From: Prosthecobacter fusiformis
GTDB taxonomy: Bacteria > Verrucomicrobiota > Verrucomicrobiia > Verrucomicrobiales > Verrucomicrobiaceae
Assembly (NCBI RefSeq): GCF_004364345.1
Contig: NZ_SOCA01000001.1
Span: forward strand, 620,001 to 684,000
Reading direction: 5' to 3'
Length of the DNA stretch: 64,000 nt
In this document: one piece after another, positions 35,770 to 46,817 of the stretch
Layout: each line of letters starts with the position of its first letter
How positions within the stretch are numbered: the first letter of the stretch is position 1
Program-made: the position numbers and the translations under genes
The notes under the pieces: model-generated
The model's database searches: none
The model's input: only the letters and a program-made list of their open reading frames with translations
What the model was told of the DNA's origin: nothing

Positions 35770-37635
35770 ATGCTATCCGTTTCGAATGTCAGCAAGACCT
35801 ATGCAGGCCGCACTTTGTTCAGCGGCGTGTCTTTTCACATCAACCGGGGTGAAAAGATCGGCCTCATTGGCCCCAACGGCGCAGGAAAATCCACCCTCTT
35901 CTCCCTCCTCCTTCGCGAGACCACCCCGGATGACGGCCTCGTCACCATGGAGAAGAACCTCGAATTCGGCTTCCTCCCTCAGGAAAGCGCCCCGGTCGAT
36001 GACATGACCGTGCTGGAGCTGGCCACCAGCCACTGCCATGAGCACAGCCGCTGGGAGGCCGAGCCAAAGGCCAAACGCATCCTCAAAGGCCTCGCCTTCC
36101 GCGAGACCGATTTCGACCGCAATGCCCGCACCCTCAGCGGCGGCTGGGTCATGCGCGCCCACCTCGCCCGCCTGCTCGTTCAGGAGCCAGATCTCCTCCT
36201 GCTGGATGAGCCGACCAACCATCTCGATCTCGAGTCCCTCATCTGGTTCCAGGATTACCTCCAGGGTTATCCCGGTGCCATCCTCATGATCTCCCATGAC
36301 CGTGAATTCCTGAATGCCCTCACCGATGCCATTCTCGAAATCGCTCACAGCAAGGTCAACCGCTACCGGGGCAACTACGATGCCTACCTTCTGGAAAAAG
36401 TGGCGCGTGAGGAGCAGATGAAAGGCGCCTTTGAAAATCAGCAAAAGGAAATCGCCAAGCTCCAGCAATGGGCGGACCGCTTCAAGGCCAAGGCCAACTT
36501 CGCCTCCCGCGCCCAGGATAAGCTGAAGATGATCGACCGCATGGAAAAGCTGGAAGGCCCAGCCACCGCAGCCAAGACCGTCAAATTCCGCTTCCCCCAG
36601 CCCCAGCGCAGCGGCCAGCGCGTCCTCACCCTCAAAGGGCTGGACTTCTCCTATGGCGAGACCCCCGTTTACAACGGCCTGGATTTCGAGATCGAGCGCG
36701 GCCAGCGCATCGTCCTCGTCGGCCCCAACGGTGCCGGTAAATCCACCCTGCTGAAGCTTCTCGCCGGAGCACTCACACCTCAGGCTGGCAAGCGCGACCT
36801 CGGCCATAACGTCAAGCAGGGTTACTTCGCCCAATATCGTGGGGATGTGCTCAACATGAAGCACACCGTCCTCCAGTCCGCCATGGACCTCCCCAGCCGT
36901 CCGGGGGAAAACATGTGCCGCACCTTGTTAGGCTCCTTCCTCTTTCACGGGGACGATGTCTTCAAGCCCGTCGGCGTCCTCAGCGGTGGGGAAAAGTCAC
37001 GTCTCGCCCTCGTCCGCCTCCTCCTGGACCCACCAAATCTCCTCCTCATGGATGAGCCCACCACCCACTTGGACATGGGCAGCATCGATGCACTCATCGG
37101 CGCATTGGAGGACTATGAAGGCACCCTCGTCTTCATCAGCCATGATGTTCACTTCATCCGCGCCATGGCCAAAGGCGTCATCCACATCGCTGGCGGCGTC
37201 CTCACTCCCTACAGCGGTGACTACCAGTACTTCCTGGATAAAACCAAGGCCACCTCCGCTCGCGAGGCCCTCACCGCCACCCTGACCAATAGCCAGCCCG
37301 GTGCCTGGGATACCCCGAAAAAAGCCTTCTCCCCGCCTAAATCCAAAGAGCAAAAACGCCTCGAAGCCGAAGCCCGCAACAACCGCGCCAAAGGCAAAAA
37401 GGACCTCGAAAAAAACGTCACCCGCATTGAGGAGGAACTCGCCGCCCTTGATAAGCGCAAGATGGAACTCGTCGAGCTTCTTCAAGACGGAGCCACCTAT
37501 TCCGACGCCGCCCGCTTCAAAGCCCTCAGCAAAGAACTCGAGGAGATCGAGCCACGCGTCGCCACCAAAACCGCCGCTTGGGAAAAAGCCGCAGGCGAAC
37601 TTGAAGCACTAATCGCCAAAGAAGCCGCTTCCTGA
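35770..37635 (+). CDS. ABC-F family ATP-binding protein
   Basis: 621 residues, two ABC domains in tandem without transmembrane segments. Domain 1: GPNGAGKST near residue 36, [15 protein letters not shown] and [12 protein letters not shown]. Domain 2: GPNGAGKST near residue 320, [15 protein letters not shown] and [13 protein letters not shown] charged linker separates them, and a coiled-coil C-terminal domain (about 525-615) follows, as in Uup-type members. ABC-F proteins act on ribosomes as translation factors or antibiotic-protection proteins; which applies here is not clear. Confidence 0.92.
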   Translation: MLSVSNVSKTYAGRTLFSGVSFHINRGEKIGLIGPNGAGKSTLFSLLLRETTPDDGLVTMEKNLEFGFLPQESAPVDDMTVLELATSHCHEHSRWEAEPKAKRILKGLAFRETDFDRNARTLSGGWVMRAHLARLLVQEPDLLLLDEPTNHLDLESLIWFQDYLQGYPGAILMISHDREFLNALTDAILEIAHSKVNRYRGNYDAYLLEKVAREEQMKGAFENQQKEIAKLQQWADRFKAKANFASRAQDKLKMIDRMEKLEGPATAAKTVKFRFPQPQRSGQRVLTLKGLDFSYGETPVYNGLDFEIERGQRIVLVGPNGAGKSTLLKLLAGALTPQAGKRDLGHNVKQGYFAQYRGDVLNMKHTVLQSAMDLPSRPGENMCRTLLGSFLFHGDDVFKPVGVLSGGEKSRLALVRLLLDPPNLLLMDEPTTHLDMGSIDALIGALEDYEGTLVFISHDVHFIRAMAKGVIHIAGGVLTPYSGDYQYFLDKTKATSAREALTATLTNSQPGAWDTPKKAFSPPKSKEQKRLEAEARNNRAKGKKDLEKNVTRIEEELAALDKRKMELVELLQDGATYSDAARFKALSKELEEIEPRVATKTAAWEKAAGELEALIAKEAAS

Positions 37636-37673
37636 CGCCGCAAGAGACTCCGGCACAGGCACGTTTCCCTCGT

Positions 37674-39083
<1,410 letters not shown>

Positions 39084-39170
39084 CAAGAAGCACCCCCAAA
39101 ATCACCGTCGGCACCCCCCTATCCCACAACGGCGGCGATGCCCCCCGTCCGCCCCACTAAAACGATTCCC

Positions 39171-39270
<100 letters not shown>

Positions 39271-39325
39271 CCTCCGCCCCCATCTCCCCACTTGCCCCCA
39301 CCCCCATCTCCCCCCACCTTCCCTC

Positions 39326-40018
39326 ATGCTCGCCCTCTTCATCCTGGTCCTCCTCTTTTGCTTCGGCGTATGCCAGTGGGCGGCCGGTCGTTACGCTCAG
39401 GTCCAGGGTCCCGGCATGAAAGAACGCGCCCCCACCGCCCACACCGGCGCTGAAATCGCCCGCCTCTTTCTCGCTTACGAAGACGCCACCGATGTCGAAA
39501 TCATCGAGCACGACAGCATGGCCTCCGATTACTTCGATCCCCGCCGCCGACGCCTCTTCCTCCAGCCTAAAGTTGCCCGTGGCACCTCCATGGGCGCTTG
39601 GGCCATCGCCCTCCACGAAGCCGCCCACGCCACCCAGACCGAAGCCGCCCTCGGCGACCTCAAATGGCGGCAGAACGTCATCCGCCTCAACCGTTACGGT
39701 CCCATCTTCGGCCTCGTCGGCGTCGCCGCCATGATGTTTCTGCGCTTCCCACCCCGCTTTGCCATCGCCGCCCTCGTCGCCGTCTGCGTCATGCTCCTCC
39801 TCCTCAACATCGGCACCCTCGCCGTTGAATACAACGCCAACGCCCGCCTCCGCCGTTTCCTGGAAAACCACCTCGAACGCCACCCCGATGCCCACGAGCG
39901 CCTCACCGGTTACCTCTCCCGCGTCGCCGTTCGCGAAGTCGGCGACCTCCTCCGCTCCCCCCGTTACTTCCTCTTCAGCGCCCTCCCCGGCAGCGGCAAA
40001 ATCCGCCCCGTGAAGTAA
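39326..40018 (+). CDS. Membrane zinc metallopeptidase, YugP-like
   Basis: 230 residues. N-terminal membrane helix (LFILVLLFCFGVCQW), then the zinc site HEAAH at 97-101 within ALHEAAHATQ, then two hydrophobic segments around 125-165 (FGLVGVAAMMFL and AVCVMLLLLNIG). A Glu in LAVEYNAN could be the third zinc ligand. Order and length fit the Zn_peptidase_2 family. Substrate unknown. It starts 55 bp after the heptamer array. Confidence 0.85.
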   Translation: MLALFILVLLFCFGVCQWAAGRYAQVQGPGMKERAPTAHTGAEIARLFLAYEDATDVEIIEHDSMASDYFDPRRRRLFLQPKVARGTSMGAWAIALHEAAHATQTEAALGDLKWRQNVIRLNRYGPIFGLVGVAAMMFLRFPPRFAIAALVAVCVMLLLLNIGTLAVEYNANARLRRFLENHLERHPDAHERLTGYLSRVAVREVGDLLRSPRYFLFSALPGSGKIRPVK

Positions 40019-40191
40019 GCCAGCACCTCTGCAAACCGTAGGGCGGGATTGTTCTGCGCCCCACAGTACCCGCAGCCACAATCACCCACCCGCAGAATAT
40101 CCCGCCTCTCCCCGAAGGCCCCCTGCCCTGCCTTCACCTCCCCATCAACACGCCCAAAGGATAGGAAACCTCCACCCCACATTTCCTCTCC

Positions 40192-40234
40192 CAAAATCCT
40201 GTCCATCCTGCCATCTTGTTAATCCTGTAAAAAA
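40192..40234 (+). repeat. TCCTGTC-type dispersed repeat, copy 2
   Basis: AAAATCCTGTCCATCCTGCC then ATCTTGTTAATCCTGTAAAA. Near-identical to 35424-35471 and, inverted, to 50847-50885. The surrounding spacer (40019-40295) has no gene. Confidence 0.8.
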
Positions 40235-40295
40235 GGGCCCCCACTACCCTTCACCGCCTCCCTCCCTCAACGCCCTCCCTATTTTCCCCGTGTCC

Positions 40296-41348
40296 ATGAA
40301 CCGCCGCCACTTCCTCACCACCGCCGCCGCCCTGGCTGCCGCCTCCAGCCACGCCGCGCCCCCTTCCCGCCTCCGCATCGGCCAGATCGGCACCGCCCAC
40401 GCCCACGCAGCAGGAAAGATGGCCGCCATGCGCAGCCTCACCGACCTCTGGGAAGTCACAGGCATCGTCGAACCCAACCCTGCCACCCAGTCCACCGTCA
40501 CCAGCACAGACCCTTACCAAGGCCTCCCTCTCCTCACCGAGGAAAAACTCCTCGCCACCCCCGACCTCAAAGCCGTCGTTGTAGAGACCCGTGTCGAGGC
40601 CTCCTGCGCCACCGCCCTCCGCTGCATCCAGGCGGGCAAGCACGTCCATTTGGACAAACCCGGTTCGTTAGACCATACCGAGTTCAAGACCATGCGCCTC
40701 GAAGCCGAAAAACGCGGCCTCACTGTCCAGATAGGCTACATGCTCCGCTACAACCCCGCCTTCACCCTCCTCTTCAAAGCCGTGCGCGAAGGCTGGCTTG
40801 GCGAGATCACCGAGATCGACGCCGTCATGGGCAAGCTCGCGGATCCCCTCACCCGCAAGGACATCGGTGCCCTGCCCGGTGGCGGCATGTTTGAGCTCGG
40901 CTGCCACGTCATGGATGCCGTACTCACCCTCCTCGGCAAGCCGGATTCCGTCCATCCCTTCTCCACGCCTAACGGCAAGGATGGGGTCAAAGACAACCAG
41001 CTTGCCATCCTCCAGTATCCCAAGGCCACCGCCGTCATCCGCGTCAATCACACCGACCCCTTCGGCGGCCCCCGCCGCCGTTTCAACGTCACCGGCACCC
41101 AGGGCACCTTTGAAATCCTCCCCCTCGAATCCGGCCGGGTAAACCTCTCTCTCACCCTGGCCCAGGGCGGTTATAAAAAAGGCGCCCAGTCCTTCCAGCT
41201 CGAAGTGCCCAAAGGCCGTTACGACCTCGAATTCGTGGACCTCGCCCAAATCCTCCAGGGAGAGAAAAAACTCGCCTGGGATGCTGCCCACGACATCGCC
41301 CTCCATGAAACCGTCCTCCGCGCCTCCGCCACCTGGCCCGGCGCATGA
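40296..41348 (+). CDS. Gfo/Idh/MocA oxidoreductase, exported
   Basis: 350 residues from ATG 40296; a GTG at 40290 is also in frame. The Tat-type signal is at the very start (NRRHFLTTAAALAAASSHA). The Rossmann loop GQIGTAHAHA replaces the classical GxGxxG and is unusual. HLDKPGSLDH stands where EKP is typical, with the lysine kept. GALPGGGMFELGCHVMDAVL is the substrate-side helix. It resembles the exported sugar-oxidoreductase group. Downstream, 160 bp away, is the PQQ-type propeller gene. Confidence 0.88.
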   Translation: MNRRHFLTTAAALAAASSHAAPPSRLRIGQIGTAHAHAAGKMAAMRSLTDLWEVTGIVEPNPATQSTVTSTDPYQGLPLLTEEKLLATPDLKAVVVETRVEASCATALRCIQAGKHVHLDKPGSLDHTEFKTMRLEAEKRGLTVQIGYMLRYNPAFTLLFKAVREGWLGEITEIDAVMGKLADPLTRKDIGALPGGGMFELGCHVMDAVLTLLGKPDSVHPFSTPNGKDGVKDNQLAILQYPKATAVIRVNHTDPFGGPRRRFNVTGTQGTFEILPLESGRVNLSLTLAQGGYKKGAQSFQLEVPKGRYDLEFVDLAQILQGEKKLAWDAAHDIALHETVLRASATWPGA

Positions 41349-41508
41349 TGTCGCCTTGTTGCATCCGGGCATCCCGCCAGAAGCCACTTTCCAAGACCCA
41401 CATCCTGCACGATAGTGTTAAAAGCGTCGGGGCGATTTTACTCGCAATCACAGGTCATATCCCGTTCAATGCCAACATTCTGGCTTTCCGTTTCGTTGAC
41501 TCTATTCC

Positions 41509-42738
41509 ATGAAGACTTTCCTTTTTCCCGCCTGCCTCCTCATCAGTCTCACCGCCCAGGCTGCCGACTGGCCCACCTTTCGAGGTGCTGACCGCAAAGA
41601 CATTTCCAGCGAAACCGGCCTCCTCAAAAAATGGCCCGCCAATGGCCCCAAGCTTGCCTGGCTGAATGAAGACGCCGGTCTCGGATACGCCGGTTATTCC
41701 ATCGTCGGCGGCACCCTCTATACCCTTGGTGCCCGCGATGCCGTGGAATACGTCATCGCCATTGATACCGCCACCGGCAAAGAAAAATGGTCCGCCGAAG
41801 CCGGAGCCCTCCTCACCAATGGCTGGGGCGACGGCCCCCGCAGCACCCCCACCGTGGATGGCGATAAAATCTACGCCCTCTGTGGCAAAGGCACCCTCGT
41901 CTGCCTCAATGCTGCCGATGGCAAAGAAATCTGGCGCGTCACCATGGACAGCCTCGGTGGCAAAGTCCCCGGCTGGGGCTACTGCGAAAGCCCCTTGGTG
42001 GACGGAAACCTCGTCATCGTCACACCCGGCGGTTCCCAGGGTACCCTCGCCGCCTTTGACAAAACCACCGGCACCAAAGTCTGGCAGTCCTCCGAATGGA
42101 CCGACCCCGCCCAGTATGCATCCATCATCGCCGCCGACCACAACGGCCAGCGCCAGTTCATCCAAATCACCCAGCAGAGCGTCGCCGGAGTGAATGCCGC
42201 CGACGGCAAACTCCTCTGGAAGACCGACTTCCCCGGCCGCACCGCCGTCATCCCCACCCCCATCTTTAAAGATGGCCAGGTATTCGTCGCCGCCGGATAC
42301 GGCATCGGCTGCAAGTCCTTCAAGATCGGTCCCGATAACGTCATCGAACCCCTTTATGAAAGCACCGACATGGTCAACCACCATGGCGGTGTCGTCCTCG
42401 TCGGTGATCATCTTTATGGTTATTCCGACAAAGCCGGCTGGAGCTGCCTCGACTTCAAAACCGGCGTCGTCCAGTGGACCGAAAAGAAGGCCCTCGGCAA
42501 AGGAGCCATCCACAGCGCCGACGGCATGCTCTACCTTCTCGAAGAAAAGACCGGCACCGTCGTCCTAATTGAAGCCAGCCCCACCGCCTGGGAAGAGCAC
42601 GGCCGCTTCACCCTCCAGCCCCAGACCACCCAACGCAACGCCAAAGGCATGATCTGGACCCACCCCGTCATCAGCAACGGCAAACTCTACCTCCGCGACC
42701 AAGAACTCCTCTTCTCCTTCAACGTCAGCGGCATGTAA
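41509..42738 (+). CDS. Secreted PQQ-like beta-propeller protein
   Basis: 409 residues. Signal peptide ends LTAQA near residue 18. Repeated blade motifs follow: GKEKWSAE, GTLVCLNAADGKEIWR, GTLAAFDKTTGTKVWQ, and AADGKLLWKTDFPG, each about 40-60 residues apart, as in PQQ_2/outer-membrane-type propellers. No catalytic residues are evident; such proteins often serve as scaffolds or sugar-dehydrogenase relatives. It lies between two exported oxidoreductases. Confidence 0.88.
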   Translation: MKTFLFPACLLISLTAQAADWPTFRGADRKDISSETGLLKKWPANGPKLAWLNEDAGLGYAGYSIVGGTLYTLGARDAVEYVIAIDTATGKEKWSAEAGALLTNGWGDGPRSTPTVDGDKIYALCGKGTLVCLNAADGKEIWRVTMDSLGGKVPGWGYCESPLVDGNLVIVTPGGSQGTLAAFDKTTGTKVWQSSEWTDPAQYASIIAADHNGQRQFIQITQQSVAGVNAADGKLLWKTDFPGRTAVIPTPIFKDGQVFVAAGYGIGCKSFKIGPDNVIEPLYESTDMVNHHGGVVLVGDHLYGYSDKAGWSCLDFKTGVVQWTEKKALGKGAIHSADGMLYLLEEKTGTVVLIEASPTAWEEHGRFTLQPQTTQRNAKGMIWTHPVISNGKLYLRDQELLFSFNVSGM

Positions 42739-42843
42739 CGGGCGAAACGTTTCAATGGCGCAAACCGGCACATCACAAACCTTCCAGATCCGATCACCAA
42801 TTGGCGAAAGGACGGGGGCTGCCTGGACGATTACTTCACTTCT

Positions 42844-44172
42844 ATGACCTCTGTTTTGACCCGTCGCCAATTCGCCCAGACTACCGGCTCCGCCGCCATT
42901 CTCACTGCTGCAGGCACTCTGCGGGCGCAGCAGAAAGCTGATTCGCAAGAGACTCTGCGCATCGGCCTTGTGGGCTGTGGCGGTCGTGGCACCGGGGCGG
43001 CATCCCAGGCCTTGGGGGCGGACTACAATGCCAAGATCGTGGCGATGGCGGACATTGATGACAAGCAGATCGAAACCAGCATCAACAGCCTGTCCCAGAA
43101 ATATCCGGACCGGGTGGATGTGAAGCCGGACAAGAGGTTCATCGGTCTGGATGCTTATCAGAAGCTCATTGATTGCGGCGTGGATGTGGTCCTGCTCGCC
43201 AGCCCTCCAGGATTCCGTCCAGTGCACCTCATGGCAGCGGTGGATGCTGGGAAGCACATCTTTGCCGAGAAGCCGATGGCTGTGGATACCATCGGTTACC
43301 ACCTGGCCATGGCCGCTGTGAAGAAGGCGGCGGAGAAGAAGCTGAACCTGGTCGCCGGCTTCTGCTGGCGCTACAGCACCTCCCGCAAGGAAGCTTTCTC
43401 CCGCATCCAGGACGGCCAGATCGGTGATGTCACCAGCATCCTCGCGACCTATCACACCGGCCCTGTGAAACCGATGCCGCCCGCCAGCGCTCGTACTCCG
43501 GAGATGAGCGATGTGGAGTGGCAGATCCGCAACTGGTATAACTTCTCCTGGCTCAGTGCCGACAGCATCGCCGAACAGGCAGTACATAGTATAGATAAGA
43601 TCTGCTGGGCGATGGGAGACAAACCGCCAGTCAGTTGCATTGCAACGGGCGGCCGTCAGATTCCATCCGAAGGGGGCAACATCTATGACCACTTCCACGC
43701 CGCCTTTGAGTGGGGCAACGGCCTTATGTGCCACCTCGCGAACCGCCAGATCAAGGGCTGTGCCGGGCATAACCAGGACATCATCCGTGGGGATAAAGGA
43801 GTCCTCATCATTGGCAAAGGCAATGCCCCCTTCATCGACGGACCGAAGCGCTGGCGCTTCCGGGACGAGGAAAAGAACATGTATGACCTGGAGCATGAGG
43901 CCCTGTTCAATGCCATCCGCAAGGGCGAGGTCATCAATGACGGAGACCGTATGATGCTTTCCACCCTTGTAGGAATCATGGGACGGGAGGCGGCTTATAC
44001 AGGGCAGCTTCTCACCTGGCAGCAGATGCTGGATTGCACCCAGGATCTGGCCCCGGATGACCTCAAGTGGGAAGACAGCTTCACTCCGACCCCGATGCCG
44101 ATGCCTGGGGTGACGCAGTTTCAGCTCCCGGCTCCCAAGAAACCTGAAGATCAGGACCAAGGGAAGAAGTGA
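42844..44172 (+). CDS. Gfo/Idh/MocA oxidoreductase, Tat-exported
   Basis: 442 residues. Tat signal LTRRQFAQTTGSAA at 5-18. Rossmann GLVGCGGRGTGAA about residue 41. FAEKPMAVD holds the conserved lysine. LSADSIAEQAVHSIDK gives the substrate-domain His. The C-terminal 20 residues are Pro/Lys-rich (PAPKKPEDQDQGKK). This gene has less C-heavy third positions than its neighbours at 38-42 kb, by visual impression only. Third member of the exported oxidoreductase group here. Confidence 0.9.
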   Translation: MTSVLTRRQFAQTTGSAAILTAAGTLRAQQKADSQETLRIGLVGCGGRGTGAASQALGADYNAKIVAMADIDDKQIETSINSLSQKYPDRVDVKPDKRFIGLDAYQKLIDCGVDVVLLASPPGFRPVHLMAAVDAGKHIFAEKPMAVDTIGYHLAMAAVKKAAEKKLNLVAGFCWRYSTSRKEAFSRIQDGQIGDVTSILATYHTGPVKPMPPASARTPEMSDVEWQIRNWYNFSWLSADSIAEQAVHSIDKICWAMGDKPPVSCIATGGRQIPSEGGNIYDHFHAAFEWGNGLMCHLANRQIKGCAGHNQDIIRGDKGVLIIGKGNAPFIDGPKRWRFRDEEKNMYDLEHEALFNAIRKGEVINDGDRMMLSTLVGIMGREAAYTGQLLTWQQMLDCTQDLAPDDLKWEDSFTPTPMPMPGVTQFQLPAPKKPEDQDQGKK

Positions 44173-44204
44173 GCTTGATGCGGCGGCCATAACGGCGCTT
44201 CAGT

Positions 44205-44816
44205 TTATAGGGTCAGTTCGCTGATCCGCTCCATGACTTCGTCGGCCAGGGCCTGGTATAGGTCCCGGCCGGCGGCGGAGTGGGCTTTGAGGTCAGGATG
44301 GTATGGCTTGCCGACGACGAGGCGGATCTGGGCGGGGCGGAGGAACTTGGCCCCACGAGGGTAGGCCTCATAGCTGCCGAAGATACGGACTGGCAGGACT
44401 GGGGCGCTGCTCTTGGCAATGAAGAGGCCAACCCCGGCTTCTGCCTTCTGTGGCAGGCCATCAAAGCTGCGGGTGCCTTCGGGAAACATGAGCACTTTCT
44501 TGCCGCTCCTGAGAAGGCGGATGGTGGACTTCAAGCTGGAGGCATCGGGCTTGTCTCGGTCCACCGGGATGGTCTGCCAACTGCGCAGGAGCTTGCCTGC
44601 CATGGGGTGGTCAAAGAGGCTTTTGCGGGCGAAGAAATAGAGAGGTTCATCAAAGGCCTGGCCGATGAATGGAGGATCCAGAAAGCTGACATGATTGGCC
44701 ACGATGAGGGCGGGGCCAGTCTGATTCAGGTTCTCTTCGCCAATGACGCGAAAGTCATAGAAGCTTCTCGCGACGGCGCGGAAGATCGTGTGACCGATGC
44801 GGTAGGAAAGGTTCAT
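44205..44816 (-). CDS. plsC: 1-acyl-glycerol-3-phosphate acyltransferase
   Basis: 203 residues. Acyltransferase motifs: NHVSFLDPPF (His42, Asp47), then SFLDPPFIGQAF; FPEGTRSFDG about residue 115; and SAPVLPVRIFG later. PlsC adds the second acyl chain to lysophosphatidic acid in the inner membrane. Short length is normal for bacterial PlsC. It overlaps the cmk stop by 4 bp and is last in the tyrA-aroA-cmk-plsC run. Confidence 0.92.
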   Translation of the reverse strand: MNLSYRIGHTIFRAVARSFYDFRVIGEENLNQTGPALIVANHVSFLDPPFIGQAFDEPLYFFARKSLFDHPMAGKLLRSWQTIPVDRDKPDASSLKSTIRLLRSGKKVLMFPEGTRSFDGLPQKAEAGVGLFIAKSSAPVLPVRIFGSYEAYPRGAKFLRPAQIRLVVGKPYHPDLKAHSAAGRDLYQALADEVMERISELTL

Positions 44817-45460
44817 GGGTGAACAGGAATGGCTGGTAGGCGATCGAGGACGGCCTGGACGGCACCTTCGAGGGTAAGGTGGCTATTATCAATGACGACC
44901 GCACCTTCTGGAATCACTAGAGGAGAAGCCTTGCGGGTGGAGTCCAGGCGGTCACGCTCAGCCACCTGATCGGTATGGCCTTGGGCCTGACGGCGGGCAG
45001 CGCGGACTTCCTCGCTGGCATCGATATAAAACTTCAGGGGGCTGTCTGGGAAGACGACGCTGCCGATGTCCCGCCCTTCCATAACCAGAGGGCCGAGGCT
45101 GGAGAGGGCACGCTGATCGGCGACGAGGCGGGCGCGGACTTCCGGCACACGGGCGACGAGGGATACGCCACGGTTTACCGGATCGCTGTTGAGGTCTTCG
45201 GCGGTCAAGCGGCGACCGTTGACGGATACCTGGGTCTGGCCATCGGCGACGGGTGAATCAATGAGTATACCCTCGGCGGTACTGCGGACCGTATCCATGT
45301 CATTGGGGTCTATACCCGTCTGGAGTACGGCCCAGGTCATGGCGCGGTACATGTTGCCGGTATTCACATAGATATACCCCAGGCGTTGGGCGAGTATGCG
45401 GGCGACACTGCTTTTGCCGGAGGCAGCAGGGCCATCAATGGTGATGACGGTATTCATCAT
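44813..45460 (-). CDS. cmk: Cytidylate kinase
   Basis: 215 residues. P-loop GPAASGKSS near residue 10; NTGNMYRAMT binds CMP; MEGRDIGSVVFP and FYIDASEEVRAARR are the LID and NMP regions; ERDRLDSTR completes the active site. Phosphorylates CMP and dCMP with ATP. Overlaps both aroA (upstream) and plsC (downstream) by 4 bp, indicating translational coupling. Confidence 0.96.
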   Translation of the reverse strand: MMNTVITIDGPAASGKSSVARILAQRLGYIYVNTGNMYRAMTWAVLQTGIDPNDMDTVRSTAEGILIDSPVADGQTQVSVNGRRLTAEDLNSDPVNRGVSLVARVPEVRARLVADQRALSSLGPLVMEGRDIGSVVFPDSPLKFYIDASEEVRAARRQAQGHTDQVAERDRLDSTRKASPLVIPEGAVVIDNSHLTLEGAVQAVLDRLPAIPVHP

Positions 45461-46815
45461 TTCAGTTTGCGGGGTGCCCGGGAGATGACGGGGATGGGGT
45501 ATTCGCCATTTTCGTTCTTTTGAAAAAGGGCGAGGTCATGCTCGAAGCCAGGATAGCTGGTGCCGATGCATTCGGAGCCTTCAATGACAGTTTCACCTTC
45601 AGCAAATAGACCGGCGATGGCGAAGGCCATGGCGATGCGGTGGTCGTGATAGGTGGTGATGGTGGCACCTTGCAGCTTGGCACCGCCCTGGATTTCCATC
45701 CCGTCTTCGAATTCCGTGACGGTGACGCCCATGCGGCGGAGGTTTTCAGCGACGGCGGCGATACGGTCCGTTTCTTTAACACGAAGCTCATGAGCATCCT
45801 GGATACGTGTGGTGCCACGGGCGAGCGCGGCGGCGACGGCGAGGATAGGCAGTTCGTCAATAACGTTGGGGATTTCGGCCCCGCCGATGACGGTGGCATT
45901 GAGGTCGCCGCCCTTGACGGTGACGTTACCACGAGGTTCGCCATCGGTGGTTTCCTCGGAATTGTGGATGTGGGCACCCATGCGTAGGAGGACGTTGATG
46001 ACGCCTGTGCGGGTGGGGTTGAGGCCGACATTCTTGAGGGTGATCTGCTGGCCGGGGCTGGCAGCGGCGGCGACCATCCAGAAAGCGGCGCTGGAGATGT
46101 CCCCGGGGACGACAATGTCGGTAGCGCGGGCGGACTGGCCGCCATAGACGGAGATGGCATTGCCTTCTCGGAGCCACTTGATGCCGAAGTGGGACATGAT
46201 GCGCTCCGTGTGGTTGCGAGTGGCGACAGGCTCAATGACCGTGGTTTTGCCAGGGGCAAAGAGGCCTGCCAAAAGGATGGCGGACTTTACCTGGGCGCTG
46301 GCCATGGGCAGAGTGTACGTAATGGCCTGGAGGGAGCCGCCGGTGACCTTGAGCGGGGCGCAGATCTTTTCTCCCTGACCTTCGACTTTCGCACCCATGA
46401 GGCGGAGGGGATCGGCCACGCGTTTCATGGGGCGCTTGGAAAGGGAGGCATCCCCGAACATTTCAGTGGTGAATTCCTGGCCGGCAAGGATGCCGGAGAG
46501 AAGGCGGATGGTGGTGCCGGAGTTTCCGCAGTCCACAGGGCCAGAGGGGGCTTTGAGCTGGGGGCCATTGCCCGTAATGGCGAGCTTGGTCAGGCCGATG
46601 CCGCCGGTTTCTTCGAGAGGATCGACGGTGGCACCCATGGCTTCCATGGCCTTGACTGAGCAGAGGCAATCCTCACTGGGCAGGAAGCCATCAATGATGG
46701 TCGTGCCGGAGGCCATGCCGGCAAACATGGCGGCGCGGTGGCTGATGCTTTTATCCCCTGGAACGGAGATTTCAGTGGGGAAGGATTTGAGCTTTCGGAC
46801 TTTCAGTGTGGCCAT
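45457..46815 (-). CDS. aroA: 3-phosphoshikimate 1-carboxyvinyltransferase (EPSP synthase)
   Basis: 452 residues. PGDKSISHRAAMFAG at the start binds shikimate-3-phosphate and PEP; CGNSGTTIRLLSGIL and KRPMKRVADPLRLMGA follow; ELRVKETDRIAAVAENL and YHDHRIAMAFAIAG are the late signatures. Sixth step of the shikimate pathway. The gene starts 2 bp after tyrA and overlaps cmk, so aromatic synthesis and nucleotide/lipid genes share a transcript. Confidence 0.97.
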   Translation of the reverse strand: MATLKVRKLKSFPTEISVPGDKSISHRAAMFAGMASGTTIIDGFLPSEDCLCSVKAMEAMGATVDPLEETGGIGLTKLAITGNGPQLKAPSGPVDCGNSGTTIRLLSGILAGQEFTTEMFGDASLSKRPMKRVADPLRLMGAKVEGQGEKICAPLKVTGGSLQAITYTLPMASAQVKSAILLAGLFAPGKTTVIEPVATRNHTERIMSHFGIKWLREGNAISVYGGQSARATDIVVPGDISSAAFWMVAAAASPGQQITLKNVGLNPTRTGVINVLLRMGAHIHNSEETTDGEPRGNVTVKGGDLNATVIGGAEIPNVIDELPILAVAAALARGTTRIQDAHELRVKETDRIAAVAENLRRMGVTVTEFEDGMEIQGGAKLQGATITTYHDHRIAMAFAIAGLFAEGETVIEGSECIGTSYPGFEHDLALFQKNENGEYPIPVISRAPRKLK

Positions 46816-46817
46816 GA

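Noticed and set aside
42565-44190. 541-residue open frame opposite the oxidoreductase gene
   Set aside because: Antisense shadow of a clear Gfo/Idh/MocA gene.
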